In this document: positions 34,627-47,692 of the stretch, piece after piece
Layout: the number at the start of each line of letters is the position of its first letter
Position numbering within the stretch: position 1 is the first letter of the stretch
DNA from: Chrysoperla carnea
Taxonomy: Eukaryota > Arthropoda > Insecta > Neuroptera > Chrysopidae
Direction: 5' to 3'
Assembly (NCBI RefSeq): GCF_905475395.1
Contig: NC_058337.1
Coordinates: 101,426,368-101,490,367 of the forward strand
Length of the DNA: 64,000 nt
Translations under genes and position numbers: made by a program
The notes under the pieces: model-generated
The model's database searches: none
Told to the model about the DNA's origin: nothing
Seen by the model: only the letters and a program-made list of their open reading frames with translations

Positions 34627-37600
34627 CTATTATTAAGAAGCGTGTTTCCTTGAGCGAGTCTATTGGTTTAAATCTTAAAATTTTATTTTCAAATACCTAG
34701 TTAACTGTATGAATTTGAGTTTGGTGAAATAATTTAAGATTTTAATTGTATAGGTATATTCGATGAAAAATATTTTATACTTTAAACATTAGCACAATGG
34801 CCATTCTTTTAATGTCCACAAAAAAGAAATAAATAATGTTAAAGTAAGTAATCCTATCAATAATTTATTTGTGAGTAATTATATTTTTAATTGGGAATCC
34901 CAAGATGGGATTTTCACCAATCGGCTCAAAATAAAGTCAAATTAGCAGAATACTTTGAAAAATTTCATTACCCACATCAAACCCCTCTCGGAAAATGGAA
35001 AAAATCCCCCAAAGTAATTCTTTTACCGTAGGTTTCAAGAAATTCTTCGTGTAATGCCGAAAACCACATTTTTCTATCATATCTAAAAGTTTTTTAGAAT
35101 TTGTATAGGTCAATTAGTGAGTGAGTCAGCTTCAGTTATTGCACTCACAGTCCTCGATCTGCCAAACGGTTAAGCGCATGAAAAAATGTTTCAAATTAAA
35201 TTGGTCACAAATTTTATGCTCTACAATTTTTGTAAAAGATGTTAATATTATTGGAGCAACAGAAACCGAGATGATGACGAAAAACTGATTTTTTTTACCT
35301 TTGACCTTAAATAAATTACGACGCAAAAAATATCGAAGTCCCATTTCTGGTTTATAGCATATAAACCCTCTGGTTTTTCCATGACCTTTACCTTTACCGT
35401 ATTTTTACGATTACAGCACTGCGAAAATCTAACTGTGTTCTTAAGAGATTTTTATCCGTTCTATGTATCATTTCAGTTTGAACTGATTGGGCTTTTACTT
35501 TTAAGAATAAAATATCTTTTATCTGTATTCCTTTCGTTTATTTTAAAAATCTTTGGGTGAGACTGAGCAATCTTTAATATACTATAAACTTTTTAAAAAT
35601 ATATATTTTATTTATGTATAGCAATAGTATTTATATACCTAATTTATTATGAAGATTAAAATATAAAAACTTGTGCAATTTTGATTTTATAAAATAAACA
35701 GCTGAAATATCCGCGGTTTTCCGGGTGTGAATTATAGATCATAAAATGTTGAGATCAAATTATATGAAATTTTTGAGGTTTCCACGTGCTAAAAGGCTCG
35801 AAAAATGATCAATAAAATACTCTTCAACTCATTTCGATGCAGAAATAAAAAAATGAGGCACTCAAATTTGTCACTATTCTATGGTCTAATAATTAATAAT
35901 TTTATAAAATCAAAATTGTAATAGATAAAAGTTAGTTCAATTTATTAATTTATTAAAAAGGTTTATAAATATTTAATTTCAAGCACAATAATGTTCCTTT
36001 ATTTATTTTTCTAGTGGAGAGGATAGGTGCATCGAACTTGTAAATCGTGATTCAAGTCGATGATAAAATGGTTGTGTGCATATTTCCAGGTATACATTCA
36101 ATTGAAATCGATATTCTGGGATGATCCGTGCATGTTGCGCCTGCGTTGAGTTTCCTACCTAGCAAGAGCAAAATTAAAAAAATCGAATTTGGTACGGTGT
36201 TGAACCGAAATTCTAAAATGTGGTGCCTTGTTTGAATTTTATGGACTCTGTTTAAAATAAAGAGGAAAAAAACTTATGTACATGCATATTGGTATGCATA
36301 ACAGTAATTCTAAATTTCAATTCTGAATCACGATTTGCAATGCTAAACCCTAAAACTGTCAATTTTAAATAATACACTCTTCAATTGCCACCATTGTTTT
36401 TTCAATAAGAAATCTCATTTTAACTTATTTGCATGGCTATCATTGGGGTTGAAAAGTAAAATTTTTTACCGGATTTTCGAATAACTTTGTTTTCGGATTG
36501 TTTGGCCGATATTAATTGCGATTGTATACTTTGAATGAAAAATCTTATGCTTTGAAAAATAATCTTCATTTTACTGAGTTGATTCAAACTAAATTTACAT
36601 TACATCTTTTCACCTCATTATAGTTTGTAAATTTTCAAAATAATTTCAGTGACAGGCAGGCATATTGGTATTCGCACACATTATTGATGATAGTATCACA
36701 CTATGAGAGTTTTTTACACTACTTTTTCTACACTATTCACATTTTAAGTGTAAAATGCAAACTTACGAAATTTGATATTTCGGGCGAAGATTATAAATCG
36801 GACATTCAACAAAATCTGGCATTTGTTTAATTTTTTATAAATAAACAAAATTTGTTTGTTTTAATCACTGATTTGTAATAAACACGTATGTATTTTATAT
36901 ATACAGTTAAATATGCTGTTTACAAAGAGCGTGTCCCAAAACGATCGTAAAGAGCAGAGGAATGTAGGAGACAAAATTCTAAGAACATTTTTTTGTACTA
37001 TTTTCCGATGTACTATTCCGAAATAGAGCAATTATTGTCTAATTGAAATTTTCATAACATATTTCTATAACTTTGCTTATTATGAAAATACCTCGAATCG
37101 AAAAACTACAAAGCAACTTTCTTATTATAATTTTGTTCTTTCAATCGCTTTGCCTCTTTAATGCAGTTATTTTGGAACACCCTTATAGAATGGTGTTTCT
37201 ATATTTTTGATGACCTATTAAAAGTATTGTAATTTTTAAATCTAATATCTTGAGTTAAATGATATTTGTAAAGTTTATTTAAATCATTTGTTTATCAGTT
37301 CCCAAGTATATAATGTACCTTAATATTGTCATTGTGATAAAATATATTAGTCAATGTTTAATGTGCAGTATTGTAAACTATCTTTTCCAAATAAATGTAA
37401 TTTCTAAATTAAAATCTATCTAAATATCATTAAATCCAAATGCGAATTAGTTTTATTTTGGTTTTTATATTATTTAAAATTTTTGCTATACTTCCCCAAT
37501 CCAAGTCTTTATTTTAGATCATCTGTTAGTACATAATCAAAGGGTGGTTCTCAATCCATTGCCATTACCAGTTAGTACATAGTCAAAGGTCTGTATATAA

Positions 37601-37652
37601 TTAGATCAGGCATATTTCAGTCAAAAATGTCAGAGAAGACAAACATATCTAA

Positions 37653-37861
37653 AGAGATATTATAAGAAAAGAGTGCGCGAGTGCCTATGCTGGTCATAAA
37701 TGAGAGTCCGCCGGTAAAAGAGAGAACGCTTCCGAGTTTCCGTATCTCGTATCATATGATGACGTCACCGTAGAGGAAATGGCACGATAGATCGGCAACG
37801 TTCTTTCTCTTATCTGCGGACACTCTCACTGTTCTCTCGCGCACTTGATTATAATATCTCT
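37653..37861. mobile_element. MITE with GC-rich core, about 209 bp
   Basis: The ends are AGAGATATTATAAGAAAAGA then GTGCGCGAG, and the complement CTCGCGCACTTGATTATAA then TATCTCT. The pairing continues inward (GAGAGTCCGCC against GCGGACACTCTC; CGGAAACTCG against related bases). The centre is TCATATGATGACGTCACCG. It is far richer in G+C than its surroundings. Confidence 0.7.
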
Positions 37862-38068
37862 ATGGGCAAATTATGTAGAAGTCCAATTCCGTCTTAAATT
37901 CGGTGCAAGTTTTAGCCAGCCACAAGTAAAGCCGGGTTTACAGATACCAATTCCTTTCTCAATTTCATACCAGCTCTTTACTCGTTTCAGCTAATAGCTG
38001 TCTGATAATTTGTAACCAAAATATATCATATTTGTTGAACGCACACAACAGGTACAACAGGCAAGTAA

Positions 38069-38113
38069 GAGGCAGCAAGGCAAGTAAGCATACTGCTTAC
38101 TTGCTTGTTGCTG
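38069..38113. repeat. short hairpin, about 20-bp arms
   Basis: GGCAGCAAGGCAAGTAAGCA pairs with TGCTTACTTGCTTGTTGCTG across a three-base loop. AAGTAAG and GGCAAGTAAG also occur just upstream. Nothing else marks it as a gene for a small RNA. Confidence 0.5.
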
Positions 38114-38780
38114 GCAAGACGTTTTAGACAATTAAAATTTTAGTCAAGAGGGGAGCAAATAGGAAATGTTTGGCTTAAAAAATGCATAAATTCAACAGTA
38201 TTTTGGCATAAACACTTTTAAAAAAGGTGCCTTCCCTTCTTTTTTTCCCATATGTATTGCTTAGAATTAATAGACAAAAATTCACATTTCACTTGGAAAC
38301 ATGTGTTTTTGAATACATTATTTAACCTTTAAGAAAAATCATGGCAAAAGTCGCGGTTCAAAATTTTCGACACGCATGGGTCGCAATGTACACTACCATC
38401 TCTTTTTGTCAGTTGTTTTTAACGGTTGAGGACCCTAATACTTTTTTTTTGTCTTTTTAAATATCCATCCAACTGATAAAATACTAATTTGAATTTTATC
38501 AAAATTGAATACAGAATTTTTGGAAATGTACAGGAAGACATAATGAAATTCAACTATGAGTATTCTATCCCTTGGTGGGTTGTATTCTTTTGAGTTGAAA
38601 ATGATTTAAATTTTAAATCAGCAATCAAACTGAAAAGAAATAGAACCCGGACTATTGATATCTGTTAGCGGTTAGTTTGTATTAAATAATAAAGTTAACA
38701 AAAATTTTATTGATTATTAATTAATAATTTATTTAAAACTAAAATTATATACATTAAAAAAATTATTAAAATATAATTAA

Positions 38781-40696
38781 TCATTTAGATTCATGTAAAT
38801 TCTTAACCATATATGTCCCTTTCAATTCATAACCAAGTTTTCGATAATAATGTCGTGTTCCAACACCAGAAATAACAGCAATATCATTAGATCTATGCTC
38901 TTCTCGTGCTATTCGTTCTGCTTCTCGCATTAAAAGTGATCCATAGCCTTGATGTTGAAATTTGCTTGCATCTTTTTCACTTACCGCAACAACACTGCCG
39001 TAAACATGTAATTCTCGAACTATGGACCAAGCACCTTGCAATGTAAATGTTTGATCTGAACATTTTCTTAACCGTAATAATCCTATCAAAATATCACGTT
39101 CGGGATCCTCATAGCTAAGGAAAGTTTCCCATCCACCATTTGCTACATAATCACGACGAATTAATTCTACATCATAAGGGCGAACTCTAAAAAATAAAAG
39201 TGAGAAAATATTAATGAATTTTGTTTAGGAGTTAAAAGAAGCTAAATTCTACGTTTTTGGTGTCCGATAATATACAGCCACCATACCATATTTTAGCATA
39301 ATCGCTGAACTTTATCTGGTAGAGCGTTTTATGGACCTTTCACTCTGTGATTTTGGTTCTGCGCTTATTCAATATGTAAAGAGTCAAATGAACTTACTTA
39401 TTATGAATTTCATGAATTCCTACTTCTCGTGTTCGAACATCCCGACAAGTAGTTCCAAAATCTTTCATTCTCGCTAATGCTAACTCCCGAAGATTACCAT
39501 GTTCAACTCCTGAACTAACTAATGGCATTGGAATATCTCTTTGTACACGATAAACTCGTGTCCATGGTGGCACTAAAGCCAAAATACGAGCTATTAAATC
39601 AACCAACGTCGAAGGTGGATAACTTTTATAGCGTCCACTTTTCCACAATTCATAAAGCCCAGTACCACGAATAACTAAAGTGGGGTAAATCTTTAAACCA
39701 TCAGCTCGGAATGCAGGATTTTCAAAAAATTCAATAAATTGTTCAATATCTCGTTCTAAATCCATATTTGGTAAATCTGGCATCATGTGAGCAACTACTT
39801 TAAATCCTGCATCTTTCGCCATGTGGAAACTCTCACAAACAGCTTTTACAGTATGTCCACGATTTGTATCACATGCTATATCCTCATAAACAGATTGTAC
39901 TCCAATTTCTAATCTTGTACATCCGTAACGTAACATGTCTGATAAATGACGTTTTAAACAATAATCAGGTCGCGTTTCAATTGTAATACCAATACATTTA
40001 ACGTCAGATTGCTCTGAATATTTAACTGCTTCATCTACTGAAGCACTTGTATGACCGGATAACGCATCATGTAAATTTCGAATAAAATAATCACGATAAT
40101 CATCTGGCAAACTCATAAATGTACCACCCATAACGATAAACTCAATTTTATCGCAACTATGGCCTAATTGTTGCAATTGTTCGATACGATGTCTGGTTTG
40201 TAAATAAGGATTATATCTAGCACGAATTGCTCGCATTGATGTGGGTTCATATCCGGTATAACTTTGAGTAGAGTATTCAAAGTCAGAATCAGGACCTCCA
40301 GGACAATAAACACATATATTCCCCGTCATATTAATGTGTGGACATCTATGTGGCTTACACATAACAGCTACCACAGCAATACCACTAGCTGTTCGAATTG
40401 GTTTTGCTTTTAGTTTTGGAACTAGAACTTTACGATGTTCAGCTGGAACAGCGGCGATTATATCAACGAGTCGGGGAGATGAATCTAAACCATATTCTGA
40501 TGAGATTCTTGATTTTAAACTGTTAAGGTTGACATCACGACCTTCTTCGTGTGCCTTCAGCAAATGTTGAATTATTTCGGCGACAACTATTACCATACGC
40601 TCTTGGCGGCTTAAATTCGTACCTAAAAAAATTAAAACAATTACTTTCTATATTTTATTAATAAAATGTATAATTACCTTTAGTCTTCTTTCCCAT
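38781..40696 (-). CDS. Elp3: Elongator complex subunit 3 (ELP3)
   Basis: Three exons: 40696-40678, 40622-39398 and 39186-38781, giving 549 residues; human ELP3 has 547. The start MGKKTKG is on the short first exon, and the next exon reads [20 protein letters not shown].

ELP3 is the catalytic subunit of Elongator, which adds the carboxymethyl group to wobble uridine of tRNAs, mainly in the cytoplasm. The radical-SAM part has the cluster cysteines in [20 protein letters not shown], then [15 protein letters not shown] and [13 protein letters not shown]. The C-terminal acetyltransferase-like domain starts near residue 415 and includes [22 protein letters not shown] (acetyl-CoA loop) and [13 protein letters not shown]. 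The sequence is complete and strongly conserved. It lies head to head with mextli. Confidence 0.97.
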
Positions 40697-41206
40697 TTTT
40701 ATTTTTTAATTAAAACATTAAAAAAAACTACATAAACACACGTGGGAGTTAACCTTAAAAACTGTGAACACAAGAATGTCACTTTTTAGGAACTGTTTAT
40801 CTTAATGTATTAGTGTTTTATTTTCGTTTACTTATTTTATGTTAAACAATTAAAAAGTTGTTTATAAAGTGCGAATTAAGTATGCTTTAATGTTTTAAAA
40901 TACTTTTTATGACAAAATCTGTTAGTAAATATATTTTATTTTGAAGTAAATATACAATAGCCATTCGATTAAGGTCTTATAAAAAACAAATCATTCATTG
41001 TAGTTTATTAAGTTTCAAAATGTGTTAATCATAGGAATTTCCTTCATAATTTTGGGCTAGGTTTTGTAAAAATTTCTTAAGCATTTGTTTTAATAATAGA
41101 CTATTGTTGCATTTCTTTTTTTTTTACTTTAACGAAACAATTGAATTTTTCTTATTTCCTAACCTTATTTTAAGAGTAAGGTTCAAGGAAACTCCTTACT
41201 TTCTAA
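40697..41206. promoter_or_regulatory. shared upstream region of ELP3 and mextli
   Basis: 510 bases separate the divergent start codons. The stretch is AT-rich, with ACACACGTGGGAGTTAACC close to ELP3 (an E-box-like CACGTG). No TATA box stands out. Shared control is an inference from spacing. Confidence 0.45.
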
Positions 41207-44200
41207 ATGTCTGTAAGTAGTATTTCTTCTCGATTAGCTAGGCCGAAAAAATCATCCGAAATGTCACGTCCATTGAGGCCTGCATCTTTCATAGCTTCGA
41301 AATTACGCAGTGAAGGAAAGCTAAACACTGGTAAGTACAGTTAAATAATGCATTATCATCATATCCGAAAACAGAAGGGATTAATTTTTAATTATCGTAG
41401 TTGAAGGAATTATGATGTTAACTGAACGAATTTCTGCCCTTCTTAATGGAGATGTTTTCGATCCATCTTTACAAGCGAACATAACAAGTTTATGTCAACA
41501 TTTAAAATTGTATGGATGTCATTTAGAGGTAGACAGTTCAATTAAAGTAGCAACACTCGTGGTGATGTTAAAATCTACGAAAAAGCTAATTTTTGTTGAC
41601 ACGATAAAATGTTAAAGAAGGGTATACTAAAATGAAAATTAGAAGACTAAAATGCGTATAGTTTCTAAGAGATTTTTTATTCTAACAATGCTAAAAAACA
41701 CTAAATGTGCTAGGTTGCATTAAGACTCAGTGTTTTTGGCCCCAGAACTATGATCACTATATATCAATTTATAATATATAACTTATAAGGTAGTAGATAC
41801 AAGTTTTCATTTTCAGTAGCGGATATTTCGAAAACTAAACGAGACCTCGAAAAATTGCATTCTTAATTTTTTTATCTTACCGAGTTCTACAAGAATATAT
41901 TGTTAAATATAATCGCAACAAAAATCCTAGTTTGAACCAGAAGTTTGTTTTTTGAGTGATTTGCAACCACTTTTTGGAAAACATGTACTATGTTTATTAC
42001 AAAAGCAATGTTGTCGATAACATTCGATGTTTTTATACGTTCAGCATGTTAAAACATGGAAGACTATTATAGCTCCATGGGATCGTAATTCATAGATTTG
42101 ATTTCTTTCGAACCGCCAAAGGTCATGATATGGCTTGTTTAAAAAATCTGAGACATATTTGGGTAATTATTTTACAGCATTTGGTGTTTTACAGCATTCC
42201 AGATTGTACCGGGTCATTGCAAAACCTTTATTTATCTCTTCCATACCGTTTTTAATTTTATCATGTCGCAGAAATTAACTCCTTCGTAGTTACTTTTCTC
42301 TCCAGAAGTGGTGCTAGAGGTCTTTTATAAAGTACACATTATAGCTTTTGTTTTAGGCTTTATACAAAGAGCCATTAGATCGAGCTTTCGTGACATTCCG
42401 CAATGCTTGTCAAGACGAAAGGCTTGATTATGTGTCACGAGTTCATCTTTTGCAATTAATCGAATTGCGCGCCAACCAATGGCTGGGTACAGATCATATG
42501 AGTCAATATTATGCTTCACATGTTGCTGATGGTCCTCTTAATGTGGGCACGGATAACGTAAGTGCATCTTCTCCAACACTTTTAGCACCTGGCGAGTTAT
42601 TAAGACCGTCGGGTAAATTTCCAAAGCCTACAAGGATTCCTGGCAAAAATTACTGTAAAGACGAAGTTGTTATACGAAATGCGGACTCAGGGAAAGGTAA
42701 TTTATTTATTTTGGTAGGTAAATGGTCATAGTAAACAATTTATCTGATTCATGATTTTAGTAATGGGTATAAAAGGTCGTCGTGTCCATATGATCGAAGA
42801 ATTGAGTGAAACTATTATTTCATTTCAACGTGTAGCACCTGGTGCTAAAGAACGACTTGTTCAAATAACAGGTTCAAATGAAGAAAGTATAAATCATGCT
42901 AAACAACTTATGGAAGACACAATTCGCCGAAATGCTTCTCCAGTACGAATGACACCACATGGTGGAGCATCTACCTCCAGTTTAAGTTCTTCTGGTGATG
43001 AAGAAAGTGAATTGACAATTCCATTATCCAGAAGTATATCGACCCCCGCAGCTGCTATGCCTGATAATTCATTACCTGAATTTAAGTATACTGTTTCGGT
43101 TGGAGGAAGAACTCTACGAGTAACAGGGTTTGATTTAGAATTAGTTCGAGTATGTCTATACATAAGTTTTATGTTAACATACTTGTCTTACAGACTATTT
43201 TCTTTTAGACAGCAAAGTTAGTTCTTGATGAATATTTTGGGGGTATCCTTGGAGACGGTGAACGATTTGTTAGTGCAAATGAACTATGGACAAGTCCTTG
43301 GGATGAAGGAGGAAGTAGTGTGACTGAAAATCGCTTATCATACGATGCAAAAACATTGGTTCAAATATCATTAACCACATTAAGTCGAAGTCCTCCAGAA
43401 ACTTGGCAACGTATATGCCAAGATTTCCCAGCAATTGCACGCAAGGTGCTATATTATTCATTTTGTTATATTTAAATTAATTGCTTTACATATAATTAAT
43501 TGATTAATGATTGTTATGCAAAATTAATACGTTTCATTTAAGGCTCGTGATTCGTGTACACTTGTATAAAGTACAAATACGCATGAAAAAATGTTGTGAT
43601 ATTTCTTGTTTACTCCGATATAGTATAGTCCTAGATCTGGATCTAGTTTTGCGAATGTGTTTATGTTCAGAGAATTTTTCTTTGGGAGTGTTTATTAAGT
43701 GCTCTAAAGAGTATTTTCCACACTTCTTCCCAACAGTCGAAAATACTCCTTGGGGTATCTTTAAAACAGTTTTGAAGAAAAATTTTCTAAATGTAAACAT
43801 GGCTACAGAACCATACCTGGATTTTATAGCATAATTTTTCTAGGGAGAATTACGACAACATCTTTTTATTTTCAATAAGAGTGCAACTACCGTTTTAACT
43901 ACAGAGCTGTATAGACATAGGAAGTGCAATAGGTGAATTCTTAACCGCAGTGAAAGAGGTAGAAAGAGATAGGAATTATAGGCGTATAAGAGAGACGAAG
44001 ACAACTATACGCAGTTTCCATTTTCTCAAAAACTAATAATAGAGAGACGACAAATTTGTAGGTAGAGCCAAATAGTGAGTTTATTGATTTTAATTTCATA
44101 CCAAACACATTCGATAATATTAGGGGAGTCAAAACGGTTAAATTAAAGTTTGAAAGCATTTGAATTATTTTAACTTGTTTTATATTTAATTCTTCTATTG

Positions 44201-45662
44201 GCTCTTAATGTAATGTTGTCATAATTTTCGCAAGAAAATAAATTTTCAGGTTAAAAGTGGGGTCTTTCGGATGTTCGGTGAATTTTTTTTTACTTTGTTC
44301 CATTTTATAATTAAATCGATCAAAGTGTTATACCTAAGTTCTAGGTACTATTTTTTATTTATTACCTGTGTTAAAATAATCCAAATACAATATCATATAT
44401 ATTTGGTAATATTTATGTTTAATTTTCTTGGATCAAAATGGAACAAAAGTTTTTTTCTTGAATAACTTTTAATAAAAAGAAAAATTTAAAAAAAAATTGG
44501 AATTTGTATAAACCATAATATTGTAAAGCATGTTTCATACTAAATCATGAAAAACATGTTGCTAATCAATTCTAATTATCTATTTTCTGTTTATTCTTAA
44601 TATTTCTTATCTGCTGTTCTCTGACTGTATGCTTACACAAATTTTACTTGATGTATGACCAAATTAATAAAAAGGGCAGTAAGAACATACAAAACGCCGA
44701 ACATTATGCGTAAACTTAGCTTGAATATTTTTGGTCTAAAATTTTTAAGATATCTGACTGGGTTTTTCAAAGCAACTCAATGAATAAAAGTTATTGGCCC
44801 ACGAAATAATTTCCAAAGTTGAGTTTAAAACCAAATTTTTTTATTTTATTAAACAATATTAATTTTCAATGATAATATGTATTTGCAATTTGGTCGGTCG
44901 TATCGGATTCGATGCACTTTCATATATAGTAGGACATTTCGAACACAACGATATAAAAAAAAATTCCATCTGAATATTTTACCTACGCTCATTGATCCGG
45001 GACTATATATACTATTTTATTTATTATTAAGTGCGTGACTTTTCTCGTAAAGATCTACAGTTGAGCCAATTTGACTTATTTCACTATAAGTGTGGTCATC
45101 GTTATCAATTAAAATTAATATTTGTTTTATATCCCGGAAAATTCACATAAATCCCAAAAAATTATTCTTCCCACGTTGACACTTCATCTCAACTTTAGAT
45201 GCAATTTTAGGGTTGCTTGACTTCTTTGGCTTTCATTCATTGAGGTGTAGATTAGTAAATCATTTGCTAATTGCGGGATTATGCGCTTTAATTGCATATT
45301 AAGAATAAACAGAAAACTTCTTGAATATTTAAAAATAATCAAAGCTGTGTGATAATCTAATCTGTGATGTATTAATCTTTTCTAATAAATTAAATTCTTT
45401 TTTAATCTCTTGCTATTTCAATAAAAAAACAGATTTTTCATACTTATTTACATTATCCCATTTTAAAATTTGGTAAGTACCAATTTACAAATACAAAATG
45501 AGTTAATAGTTTATGATTAAAAAACTAATTAAAATTTTTAAAATTTAACAGGTAATTGAAATATTTGATGTGGAGGAATACTTAAAACGAGCTGAAGAAC
45601 CTGCGAATAATACAGTAGTTAGTGCTACTGAAATGATTTCAAGTAGTCCCGAACTCGAATAA
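41207..45662 (+). CDS. mxt: Mextli, eIF4E-binding KH-domain translation factor
   Basis: Six exons: 41207-41330, 41401-41528, 42357-42696, 42761-43149, 43209-43445 and 45552-45662 (stop TAA), giving 442 residues.

Drosophila Mextli is an eIF4G-like scaffold: it binds eIF4E through a C-terminal motif and contacts eIF3, promoting translation in the germ line and embryo. Here residues about 45-135 are helical and resemble the MIF4G-like part (LTERISALLNGDVFDPSLQ; DRAFVTFRNACQDERLDYV; LLQLIELRANQWLG). A KH domain follows at about 187-255 with the GIKGRR loop, ISFQRVAPGAKERLVQITG and INHAKQLMEDTI. Exon 5 carries YDAKTLV (Tyr about 372), a canonical YxxxxL-phi eIF4E-binding motif. The protein is shorter than the fly one. 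A poly(A) signal lies at 45774. Confidence 0.82.
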
Positions 45663-47692
45663 ATTTAATATTTATTATTTACATTTGCTTTGTTTATATT
45701 TCTTGTAACTTTGCACTTATTAAACAAATTATAATAATTAATTTTACTTTTATTTTATCTATTTAAAGTATTCAATAAAATATTCAACCACAAATAAATT
45801 TGCTTTTATCCGTAGCTTCATTGTGTGTTCATATTTTGTTAGATAAAGAATGAGTTTAGTTATCCTCAAAATAAGAAAAACCTTTGTTTAAAAGTGGTCG
45901 TTACATCATTAATCCATGAAACAAAAACAATGTTTCAACTTTGTGCATTTTTTTTTTGCTGGATCAAAACTGCATTTGTGCATTATCCAGTAAATACTTA
46001 ATTTTTTGTGGTAGATATTGGAAATGGTTTAGATTTTGCTCCCGGGTGTTTTCGCTGTCGCTCATCACAGGTATGATCTTGAAAATTTAGTAGATGCCCA
46101 GGGGGTTTGAGTTGACAATAAGGAATTATACTTTTTTTTTTTGAATACGTGTAAAATCATCACTCGGGGAGTTTTTGAGATTTGAAAGTATGGTAATACT
46201 CCGTATATGGGTGTCAGAAAACCTTGTGATATAATATTGAGGTCGGAAAATATCTTCAATATTCTCTTTGCCGCCTGGACCCTAGATAGATGGACCCAAG
46301 GGCCAAAAATGATAAATCAAATTTAAAAGCCTTTCCTTTTTGTTTAACTATTAGGCATACCCATTTGCTCCAGTAATCAATCAAAAGTTTATATTTTTGT
46401 TATTACCTGTTACAAGTTTTATTGAGTTTCACCAGATGGCAGTCTGATACCTGCAGTTTAAATAGTCCCTCTGTAGTCTTTACTATATAAGTCTGTCCAT
46501 ATGATGTTATTGGTCGAGCAGCTGGAAGACCCTACCATCCTTATATTTCGAAAATAGAGCATTCGGTTCTTTTATTCGGGGACGTATGCCCCCTCCGTCA
46601 TGGTCAAACAAAACTTATCGGAAAAAAATAACACTTTGGTCTGAACTTTTTGAAACTATGCTAGACCGAAAAAAGTGCCAATCGACTTTTTTGTGCCCGC
46701 CGTGGCGCACTTCAGAATATACTGGTAACCAATATTGCTAATAGCTCGTTTTTTAATTAACCAAAAGTTGCAGTTTGATGGATATCAGATTGGACCTAGT
46801 TCTCCGAGTTGCTTTATTACTTTAAATTAGAAAGCTGATACCTACTCATAAAATTTAAATTAAAAATTAAACATTTTTTCGTAAATCATTAGTTTACGGA
46901 GGAAATGCGACTTAAATATGTCATTATTGCATTTAATCGAAAGTAAACACGCTGATCCCTATTTGACCACGAAGTTATGTCCATATAAAATAATTAAATA
47001 TATATTTATTTACCCTAAAATTGTGTTTCTCGTTTTGTTTAACTGAATGGTTAACAATGACTTAACTAAATCTATAAACGATTTTAATGATCAAAAATAA
47101 TAATTAGATAACTGCTTCTTTGTGTTTTTTTTTTAATTAATCGAATATTTACATACAAAAAAAGAACAATAATGCACTCCATTATTTCCGTTATGAAATT
47201 TGTTTTTCTAAATATATATTTTATATACATTTTGGTTTTATTAAATATTTAACACATTTATACCACAAAAATTCTTAAAATTACAAATCATTAAATTACT
47301 AAATCTATAAATATATCAAGAAATACATATTTTTTATCTATATAAGTTTCTTGTTCTTTTTTTTCTTCTGCAACTGACTTGCTCTATTTATTTATTGTCG
47401 ACGAACATTGTTGTGCTAGGTGCGAAATGACTTCAAACTTGGATGTTAATAAACAAAGCTTTAATGTGCGGATGTTGGATTTTTATTTTTGTTTGTGTAC
47501 TATGTCCCGCGTTTATCCAAAGGAATGTTTTTCCAACAAAAAAAATATTTTATTACAAAAATATTAAAAAAACTGTGTTGATTTATTTCGTGCGACAAAT
47601 GTTGGATACCACAGTTACCCAAATATTTTTACACATTGAAGTCTATAAATTTAAAATAACGTAAAGAGAAAACTAAAAAATTACTTTAATTT
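45663..47692. other. intergenic between convergent mextli and RBM39
   Basis: Both flanking genes end here. The mextli AATAAA is at 45774-45779, and a minus-strand AATAAA for RBM39 lies at 47587-47582. Between them I see AT-rich sequence with no domain-bearing frame and no clear element. Confidence 0.6.

Larger units (their letters stand above)
33654..38780. other. intergenic between transporter and ELP3
   Basis: I find no supportable gene. The first 220 bases hold the transporter 3' UTR. The last 60 hold the ELP3 3' UTR, with minus-strand AATAAA signals at 38733-38728 and 38711-38706. The rest is AT-rich with one family B repeat, a GC-richer MITE at 37653, a short hairpin at 38069 and a stretch near 35030-35130 that resembles 12960-13060 (shared TTAGAATTTGTATAGGT). 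Confidence 0.55.

Noticed and set aside
41529-42356. Additional mextli exon between exons 2 and 3
   Set aside because: No frame with good splice sites fits. Joining exons 2 and 3 directly preserves the phase and gives a continuous MIF4G-like segment.
43511-43834. Paired plus and minus frames in a mextli intron
   Set aside because: They lie between well-supported mextli exons, are partly self-complementary and match nothing recognisable.
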